NCBI RefSeq assembly: GCF_042653205.1
Contig: NZ_JBHSHY010000001.1
Location: 124,001 to 188,000, forward strand
Reading direction: 5' to 3'
Length of the DNA: 64,000 bases
From: Paenibacillus_Z sp042653205
GTDB lineage: Bacteria > Bacillota > Bacilli > Paenibacillales > Paenibacillaceae
The position numbers and the translations under genes are program-made. The number at the start of each line of letters is the position of its first letter. Position 1 is the stretch's first letter. The notes under the pieces are model-generated. The model saw nothing but the letters and a program-made list of their open reading frames with translations. It searched no databases and was not told the origin of the DNA. Shown piece by piece: positions 58,423-64,000 of this stretch.

Positions 58423-59628
58423 TCAACTTGCCTGACGCGCCTTCGTTTCGATGCCGTAGATGAGCAGCATGATCGTTCCGATCAGCAGCACCGCGGTAAA
58501 CACGCCGAATATCGGGGCGTAGCCGACATGCCCCTGCACGAGGGCGCCGACGAGATAAGGCGCGACCACGCTCCCGATCCGGCCGAAGCCGGCCGCGAAG
58601 CCCGCGCCTCCCGCCCGGATCGGGGCCGGGTAATTCTCGGGGGTATACGCGTACAGCGCGCCCCATGCGCCCAGGTTGGAGAAGGACAGCAGCGCTCCCG
58701 TCAGCAGCAGCATCCCCGTGCTCTGGCTGAAGCCGAAGCCGAGCGCCATCGCGCCGGAGGCGACGAGGAAGACGGCGAGCGTTGCCTTGCGGCCCCATCG
58801 CTCCACGAGGTACGAAGCCGCGAAGTAGCCAGGCAGCTGGGCGAGCGTCATGAGCAGGACGTAGCGGAAGCTCTGGATCATCGTAAAGCCTTTGTCGACC
58901 AGGACGGAAGGCAGCCAGAGGAACATGCCGTAATAGGAGAAGGCGATGGCGAACCAAACCGCCCAGAGCGCGATCGTCTCGCGCTTATAGGACGTGAACA
59001 GCTCGCGGATCCCGATGCGCCGCTCCGCCTTCGCGCGATACTGCGGCGATTCCGGCACTTCGCGGCGGATCCAGAACGCGAGCGCGATCGGCAGTGCGCC
59101 GACGGCGACCGCGACGCGCCAGCCGTACGGCGGAATGACGAAATACGCGAGCACGGCGGCCAAGATCCAGCCGGCGGCCCAGAAGCTCTCCAGCAGGACG
59201 ACCATCCGGCCCCTGATTGCCGCCGGCGCAAATTCGCTGACGAGGGTGGAGGCGACCGGCAGCTCGGCGCCCAGTCCGACGCCCATCAGGAACCGCAGCG
59301 CGAGCATGATGCCGAACCCGCCCGCGAACGCGCTTCCGAGGCTGAACACGCCGAACACCAATAGCGTGAGAAGAAATACGGGACGCCGGCCGAGCCGGTC
59401 GGCCAGATAGCCGCCCAAGACCGCGCCGATCGCCATGCCGACCAAATTGAACGTGCCGAGCAGGCCCGCCTCCTGCGCCGTCAGCCCCCACTCCTCGCGA
59501 AGCGCGACCAGGACGAACGACAGCAGCCCGACGTCCATGGCATCGAACATCCAGCCGAAGCCGGCTGCCCAAAACACCTTGTTCAGTTCGCGCTTGGTAC
59601 CGGCTGCGGCCGCATAGACTTGGTTCAT
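58423..59628 (-). CDS. niaP: MFS transporter, NiaP (YceI)-like niacin permease
   Basis: A 401-residue major facilitator with twelve expected membrane segments. Large parts match what I recall of B. subtilis NiaP/YceI: GFGWMFDAMDVGLLSFVL, GLGAELPVASTLVSEFAP, GRMVVLLESFWAAGW, FSYYGMFLWLPSVLVDKGF, YVLLMTLAQLPGYFAASYL and SFSNLGAWGALYAYTPENYP. The MFS loop motif GGYLADRLGRRPVF is present. NiaP imports nicotinate/nicotinamide for NAD synthesis; related MFS proteins carry aromatic acids, so the substrate is inferred. GAAAGGAG precedes the ATG. Confidence 0.85.
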   Translation of the reverse strand: MNQVYAAAAGTKRELNKVFWAAGFGWMFDAMDVGLLSFVLVALREEWGLTAQEAGLLGTFNLVGMAIGAVLGGYLADRLGRRPVFLLTLLVFGVFSLGSAFAGGFGIMLALRFLMGVGLGAELPVASTLVSEFAPAAIRGRMVVLLESFWAAGWILAAVLAYFVIPPYGWRVAVAVGALPIALAFWIRREVPESPQYRAKAERRIGIRELFTSYKRETIALWAVWFAIAFSYYGMFLWLPSVLVDKGFTMIQSFRYVLLMTLAQLPGYFAASYLVERWGRKATLAVFLVASGAMALGFGFSQSTGMLLLTGALLSFSNLGAWGALYAYTPENYPAPIRAGGAGFAAGFGRIGSVVAPYLVGALVQGHVGYAPIFGVFTAVLLIGTIMLLIYGIETKARQAS

Positions 59629-59851
59629 AGCAACGCTCCTTTCGGTCTCCGTACGGGTTGTGATAGCGCGCGGCAGGCGCGTAACCCGCAGCTGTGCGTG
59701 TACGATGAGTGTTCCATATCCGGCGCAGCCTTATTCCAGCTCCGTCCGGCCCGCCTTCGGCAATCCGCGCGCAAGGCGGGCATACTTCACAAAATCGGCC
59801 CGTTCATCGTTGTATGAGGGGGTACACATTCATACTGCGGAGGACACGAAC

Positions 59852-60271
59852 ATGATGAGAGAATTAACGACCGAATCCGAATGGCTCGAGGGCTTTCCGG
59901 TGATGAAGGAATTGCGAACGCATCTATGCCGGCGGACGTACCTCGAATTTCTTCGTACGATGACGGCCGACGGCTACAGGTTGTTTGCGTTATACGATGG
60001 CCGCGAGATTGCCGCCTTGGCCGGCATAAGCATCGTCACGAATTTTTATTTCGGCAAGCATGTCTTCGTGTACGACTTGGTCACCAAAGCCTCAGGCCGG
60101 TCCAAAGGCTTCGGTAAAAAATTGCTTGCCCAAATTCATCAATACGCGAAGGATAACGGGTGCGGCGCGGTAGCCCTGGGCTCGGAAATGTCCAACGTCG
60201 ACGCGCATCGGTTTTATGAAGCTAAGATGGGGTATGAGAAGGCCGCTTACTCCTTTATGCTCGTGCTTTGA
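59852..60271 (+). CDS. GNAT family N-acetyltransferase
   Basis: A 139-residue acetyl-CoA-dependent acyltransferase. The central strand and acetyl-CoA loop are visible as HVFVYDLVTKASGRSKGFGKKLLAQIHQYAKDNG (a variant of the R/Q-x-x-G-x-G/A motif: RSKGFG), followed by AVALGSEMSNVDAHRFYEAKMGYEKAAYSFMLVL, the usual GNAT end. GGAGG lies 8 bases before ATG 59852. Substrate unknown. Confidence 0.9.
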   Translation: MMRELTTESEWLEGFPVMKELRTHLCRRTYLEFLRTMTADGYRLFALYDGREIAALAGISIVTNFYFGKHVFVYDLVTKASGRSKGFGKKLLAQIHQYAKDNGCGAVALGSEMSNVDAHRFYEAKMGYEKAAYSFMLVL

Positions 60272-60452
60272 GACGGGAAGCGGCCGTTTGGAAGGAACTT
60301 CCGCTTAACAGATCGGTGCGGCAGCAGTATAGTTTAATAATTAGGTGATTCGGTTTAATATCGTTAAACATTTGAGACACCTATACGTTGGAGCGCGAAG
60401 TTCCGGGTTGGAAGGGCTTGCGTGCACAGCCATTCGCCGGTCCCCGATGCCT

Positions 60453-60470
60453 ATGTGAAGTTTTTCACGT
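60453..60470 (+). promoter_or_regulatory. Rex-box-like operator upstream of yjlC-ndh
   Basis: ATGTGAAGTTTTTCACGT keeps the core TGTGAA-n4-TTCAC of the Rex consensus TTGTGAAnnnnTTCACAA. Rex is the NADH/NAD sensor of Gram-positive bacteria and represses the yjlC-ndh operon in B. subtilis. TATTAA at 60470-60475 just after it may be the -10. GTTTAATA repeats at 60332 and 60353 (21 bp apart) lie further upstream. Confidence 0.7.
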
Positions 60471-60549
60471 ATTAATCGGGGGCGCGTCCATGATGATGAG
60501 CATTGATCAGGTATCCGGAAGAAGAGCGGATAGAAGGAGGAGCATCGAA

Positions 60550-60972
60550 ATGCCGGAAATGACCATTCCAAGACAAGCGGCAGGTAAGTCGCAGCCCCAA
60601 GCAGCGGACGTCCTGCTGCCATTATCGAAGCCGGAGGTTCAAGAAGCGATGATCGCGCTGGCGGATCACCTGCCGAAGCTGGCCGAGATGACGGCGCTGC
60701 TGACCAAGACTTACGATCTGGCGAGACAAGTCGCGGGCGACCGCGTGCTGGTCCAAGATACGCTGGGCGCCATCCGGGAAGTCGCGAAGCCCCTGGAGGA
60801 AAAAGCGAAGCATTACGCGTCGGCGGCCATCGAAGCCCGCGCGCGAGCGGAGCAAGACGGGGCCGCGATCGGCCTGTTTGGCCTGCTGGGCCTGCTGAAA
60901 GATCCGGAGCTGCAGCGGCTGCTTCGCTTCGGCCGGGCGTACGTCGACATTCTGGGCGAAAGACGAAACTAA
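60550..60972 (+). CDS. yjlC: DUF1641 protein, YjlC-like
   Basis: A 140-residue soluble protein of the DUF1641 family: LSKPEVQEAMIALADHLPKLAEMTALLTKTYDLA in the first half and AIGLFGLLGLLKDPELQRLLRFGRAYVDILGE at the end (the family-typical GLFGLLxLLKDPEVQ). It lies 20 bp before ndh, as yjlC does in B. subtilis, so it likely supports NADH dehydrogenase function or assembly; its exact role is unknown. AAGGAGG lies 9 bases before ATG 60550; in-frame ATG codons at 60490 and after are less well placed. Confidence 0.85.
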   Translation: MPEMTIPRQAAGKSQPQAADVLLPLSKPEVQEAMIALADHLPKLAEMTALLTKTYDLARQVAGDRVLVQDTLGAIREVAKPLEEKAKHYASAAIEARARAEQDGAAIGLFGLLGLLKDPELQRLLRFGRAYVDILGERRN

Positions 60973-60991
60973 TCGAGAGGGAGTTGGGGAT

Positions 60992-62170
60992 ATGCGCAAG
61001 CATATTTTGATAGTAGGCGCGGGTTACGGCGGTCTGCTGAGCGCGCTATCCGCCCGGGCGCATTTTTCGCCGGAGGAAGCCGAGATTACGGTCATCAACA
61101 AATACGACACGCATCAAATCATTACGGAGCTGCATCGGCTGGCGGTGGGCAACATCGCCGAGAAAGCCGTCACCCTGCCGCTCGAGCACTTGTTCAAAGG
61201 CAAATCGATCCGCTTGCGGATCGGCACGGTGGCCGCGATCGATCCGAACGGCCGCAGCGTCGCGCTGGAGGACGGCAGCACCTACGCATACGACGCGCTC
61301 GTGCTTGCGCTCGGGAGCGAATCGAACTTCTTCGGCGTGCCCGGGCTGCAGGAACATAGCTTCACGCTGAAATCCGTCGCGGACGCGAAACGGATCTACG
61401 CGCATCTCAACGGCAAAATCGCGGCGTACGCGAGAGCGAAGCGCAAAGCGGACGCGACGTTCGTCGTGGGCGGCGGCGGCTTGACGGGAGTCGAGCTCGT
61501 CGGCGAGCTGGCGGACGAGCTCCCGGACATCTGCCGCTCGCACGGCGTCGACTTCGCGGACGTGTCCATCTACCTCGTCGAATCCAAATCGAACATCCTC
61601 TCGTCCTACTCCGCGGATCTGATCAGACGCGCGGTAACGAGCCTGGAGAAGCGCGGCGTCCGCTTCCTGACCGGGCTTACCATCACGGAGGTGAACGGAA
61701 CGACGGTCAGCCTGAAGGATGGCCGGAAGCTCGAAGCGGGCACGGTTCTCTGGGCCGGCGGCGTGAAAGGCAGCTCGCTCGTGGCGAACTGCGGCATCGC
61801 CGTCGACCGCGGACGCGCCTCGGTTAACGCGTATCTGCAATCCGTCTCGCATCCGGAAGTGTTCGTGGCCGGCGACTGCGCCGTCGTACTGGGGCCGGAC
61901 GGTCTCCCGTACCCGCCGACCGCGCAGCTCTCTTGGCAGATGGGCGAGCATATCGGGGGCAATCTGTACGCGTACTTCAAGGGCGCCAAGATGGACGCGT
62001 TCGAGCCGGTCAATTCCGGTTCGCTCGCCAGCCTCGGACGCAAGGACGGCATCGGCTGGATCGGCGAAAGCGGCATCGAGCTGAAAGGCTTGCCGGCCAC
62101 TTGGATGAAGAAAGCGAGCGACGTGCGGTACTTGGCGCATATCGACGGCTTGTTCTCGCTGGCGTATTGA
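60992..62170 (+). CDS. ndh: Type II NADH dehydrogenase (Ndh/YjlD-like)
   Basis: A 392-residue non-proton-pumping NADH:quinone oxidoreductase of the respiratory chain. The FAD motif is HILIVGAGYGGLLSALSA, the NADH motif TFVVGGGGLTGVELVGELADEL, and the second FAD region VFVAGDCAVVLGPDGLPYPPTAQLSWQMGEHI with the quinone-site AQ. GAGAGGGAG precedes the ATG. It is coupled to yjlC, and a Rex-like site stands upstream, so high NADH should raise its expression. An intrinsic terminator follows. Confidence 0.93.
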   Translation: MRKHILIVGAGYGGLLSALSARAHFSPEEAEITVINKYDTHQIITELHRLAVGNIAEKAVTLPLEHLFKGKSIRLRIGTVAAIDPNGRSVALEDGSTYAYDALVLALGSESNFFGVPGLQEHSFTLKSVADAKRIYAHLNGKIAAYARAKRKADATFVVGGGGLTGVELVGELADELPDICRSHGVDFADVSIYLVESKSNILSSYSADLIRRAVTSLEKRGVRFLTGLTITEVNGTTVSLKDGRKLEAGTVLWAGGVKGSSLVANCGIAVDRGRASVNAYLQSVSHPEVFVAGDCAVVLGPDGLPYPPTAQLSWQMGEHIGGNLYAYFKGAKMDAFEPVNSGSLASLGRKDGIGWIGESGIELKGLPATWMKKASDVRYLAHIDGLFSLAY

Positions 62171-62194
62171 ACCGGCTGCGGAGCGTATTGCCGA

Positions 62195-62225
62195 ACCCCT
62201 CGGTGACTTGACCGGGGGGTCTTTC
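62195..62225 (+). terminator. Intrinsic terminator of yjlC-ndh
   Basis: ACCCCTCGG pairs with CCGGGGGGT (one G-U) around eight bases, then CTTT. Confidence 0.75.
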
Positions 62226-62401
62226 CGCATGCGGTAGCACGAGGCGTCGTGCGCATTGTTTGCATGGTTTATTTCATTCGCCCGAAGGCAATACAAAGGG
62301 AAGAAGACGGCCGCCGAAGAATCGCTCGCGGGCGGAATTAGGTCCGTTGTAAGCAGGCGGCCGCGCGTCATGGCGCGCGGACATGGAGGAGAACCTTACC
62401 G

Positions 62402-63172
62402 ATGCCGCAGGAAATCAAGGGTCAAGGGATTCAATCGTTGGAAGCCGGCTTGGCGATGTTGAAGCGGATCGCCGCCGAAAAGCGCCCCCTTACGATTACG
62501 CAGATCGCGCAGCTGTGCGACATGCCGAAAAGCAAAGCGCATCACTATTTAACCAGCTTTTGCCGATCCGGCTTCCTGCATAAAGGCGAGGACTTGAAGT
62601 ATGCGCTCGGCCCGGAGCTGATCTTGCTGGGCCTCGAAGCGGTCGACGCCATGGATATCTACGCGCTCGCGCTGCCTTATCTCGAAGCCATCCGCGATGC
62701 CGTGAACGAAACGGTCTATCTGTCCTTGTGGGGACTGAACGGTCCGTTCTTCGTTCGCTGCGTCGAGAGCAAGCGCGCCATCAGCATCGGGGTTCGAGTC
62801 GGATCGCAAGTAAGCGTCACGAGGTCTTCGTCGGGGAAAGCATTCGCGGCGTTCATGCGGAAAGAAGAAACGGCAGCGATCATCGCGAAGGAACTGGAAG
62901 CCGATTCGACGGATCCGGAGCTGTTCGAGCGGGAGCTTCGAGCCGTTAGGGAATCCGGCTATGCGCATAGCGACGGGACGATCGCGCCGGGCATCGCGGG
63001 GATCTCCTGCCCGGTCTTCGATCGAGGCGGCCGCATACTGGCAACCCTGACCATACTGGCGCTGAGCGGCACGCTGAATGCTTCCGAAGACTCCGAGGCG
63101 ATTCGCGTGCTGAAAGAGAAGGGATCCGCGCTGTCCAAGGCGCTGGGCTACAAAGGGGAACGAGGGGTATGA
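62402..63172 (+). CDS. IclR family transcriptional regulator
   Basis: A 256-residue regulator with an N-terminal winged HTH (IQSLEAGLAMLKRIAAEKRPLTITQIAQLCDMPKSKAHHYLTSF) and a C-terminal ligand-binding domain (VYLSLWGLNGPFFVRCVESKRAISIGVRVG, SSSGKAFAAFM, SDGTIAPGIAGISCPVFDRGGRILATLTI). IclR proteins often control catabolism of aromatic or small organic acids. No obvious target operon is next to it: the neighbours are ndh and a germination gene. GGAGGAG lies 10 bases before the ATG. Confidence 0.9.
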   Translation: MPQEIKGQGIQSLEAGLAMLKRIAAEKRPLTITQIAQLCDMPKSKAHHYLTSFCRSGFLHKGEDLKYALGPELILLGLEAVDAMDIYALALPYLEAIRDAVNETVYLSLWGLNGPFFVRCVESKRAISIGVRVGSQVSVTRSSSGKAFAAFMRKEETAAIIAKELEADSTDPELFERELRAVRESGYAHSDGTIAPGIAGISCPVFDRGGRILATLTILALSGTLNASEDSEAIRVLKEKGSALSKALGYKGERGV

Positions 63173-63231
63173 TTTCGGGCTGGAGGGAGACAATGAACGG
63201 AAGAATCGGGAATCGGAAAGAGTGATCGCAT

Positions 63232-64000
63232 GTGAATGCAGCCCCTCGGTTGTGGCAGGAGCTTCAGGAATCGGCGGATTTCGTCTGCTATGAACAGGAC
63301 ATGAACGGTATTCCATTGTTCGTCGGCTATATGAAAACCATCACGGACACGGATATTCTGCAGCGTCATATCATGAGCTGCCTGACCGGCGGTGAAGCGC
63401 TGACCATCGAGCAATTATATCGCAAGATCCCGATCGCGGAGAAGGAACGGTCCGACGATTGGGAGCATATTCGTGACAAGCTCCACCGCGGCTATGTCGC
63501 CATTCAATACGGCCAGGATAGCCCTCATTGTCTATTAATCAATGCAGCTTCCTCGAAAGGCCGCAGCGTCGCAATTCCGGAAGTCGAATTCACCGTGGAA
63601 GGCCCGAAGCAAGCCTTGGTGGAGTCGCTGGACGTCAATCTGAACTTGATCCGCCAGCAGGTTCCCCATCCCGGGCTGCGGATCAAAGAAATGACGGTCG
63701 GGAGCATATCCAAGTCTCGCGTGGCGGTCGTATACATAGAAGGCATCGTCAACGAAGCCTATCTGAACACGTGCATGCAGCGGCTCCAGGATGTCCAGTT
63801 CGACCAAATCACGGACAGCACGCTGCTGCAGCAGATGATCGAAGACAACTCGAACTCCATCTTCCCGCAGACCATCGGGACCGAGAGGCCCGATTACGTG
63901 GCTTGGGTCGTGTCCTCCGGGCAAATCTGCGTGCTGAAGGACGGGTCGCCGACCGCCATATTCGCGCCAGTCACGCTGTGGCTGTTTTTCATTACGTATG
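63232..64000 (+). CDS. GerA-type spore germination receptor subunit (third locus, 3' end outside window)
   Basis: An open frame of 256 codons from GTG 63232 runs off the window. It shows the soluble N-terminal domain of GerA proteins: LWQELQESADFVCYEQDMNG, GYMKTITDTDILQRHIMSCL, then VEGPKQALVESLDVNLNLIRQQVP, GLRIKEMTVGSISKSRVAVVYIEGIVNEAYL and SNSIFPQTIGTERPDYVAW, followed by a membrane start (APVTLWLFFITY). The ribosome site (GGAAAGAG) is modest. Unlike the gerA at 2640-3968 this copy follows the standard pattern (FTVEGPKxALVESLxxNLxLIR). The partner B and C genes should lie just downstream. Confidence 0.9.
   Translation, partial: MNAAPRLWQELQESADFVCYEQDMNGIPLFVGYMKTITDTDILQRHIMSCLTGGEALTIEQLYRKIPIAEKERSDDWEHIRDKLHRGYVAIQYGQDSPHCLLINAASSKGRSVAIPEVEFTVEGPKQALVESLDVNLNLIRQQVPHPGLRIKEMTVGSISKSRVAVVYIEGIVNEAYLNTCMQRLQDVQFDQITDSTLLQQMIEDNSNSIFPQTIGTERPDYVAWVVSSGQICVLKDGSPTAIFAPVTLWLFFITY

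Overview
The window looks like a chromosomal segment from a GC-rich, endospore-forming member of the Paenibacillaceae (Paenibacillus or Cohnella type). The support is three spore-germination receptor loci, strong AGGAGG-type ribosome binding sites, many genes ordered as in Bacillus subtilis (glnQHMP-glnKL, bmrCD, yjlC-ndh, niaP), and an LplABC-type sugar transporter with an AraC-type regulator, a layout common in Paenibacillus. I saw no rRNA, tRNA, CRISPR array or intact mobile element. All identifications come from reading the sequence; no database search was run.

Layout. 1-4260: end of a concanavalin-fold protein, then a leftward gerA-gerB-gerC receptor operon. 4400-10570: stand-alone metabolic and cell-wall genes (phosphotransferase, YciI-like, NlpC/P60, L,D-transpeptidase, two aldo/keto reductases). 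10870-16400: glutamine ABC transporter glnQHMP followed by the glnK-glnL two-component pair. 16640-18050: a small unknown gene and glpX. 18220-22740: two leader/attenuator modules in tandem ahead of a bmrC/bmrD-type heterodimeric drug exporter. 23150-28130: a tightly overlapping operon with a glutathionylspermidine-synthase-like ATP-grasp ligase, a DUF350 membrane protein, a lipoprotein, a Ser/Gly-rich exported protein and a YugO-like K+ channel. 28200-40080: an unknown membrane protein, an oligosaccharide uptake locus (two binding proteins, two permeases, GH88 hydrolase, AraC-type membrane regulator) and a VanZ/RDD membrane protein.

40185-49200: mqo, a decayed second germination locus (gerA tail remnant, gerC, frameshifted gerB), a beta-lactamase-like serine hydrolase, an HtrA-type protease and a 2-hydroxyacid dehydrogenase. 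49320-53800: a CopC-like protein, then a visibly AT-richer island with an IS3 orfA remnant, TetR/DsbA-FrnE/old-yellow-enzyme genes and the scar of a deleted two-component operon. 54100-63170: DedA, catalase, TetR, SDR, NiaP-like transporter, acetyltransferase, yjlC-ndh with a Rex box, and an IclR regulator. 63232-64000: start of a third gerA gene running off the window.

The least ordinary parts are the double leader-peptide/attenuator region before bmrCD, the ATP-grasp/DUF350/K+ channel operon with its unknown partners, and the traces of genome decay: truncated gerA, frameshifted gerB, a deleted two-component operon, a dead IS, and a binding protein that lost its lipobox cysteine.
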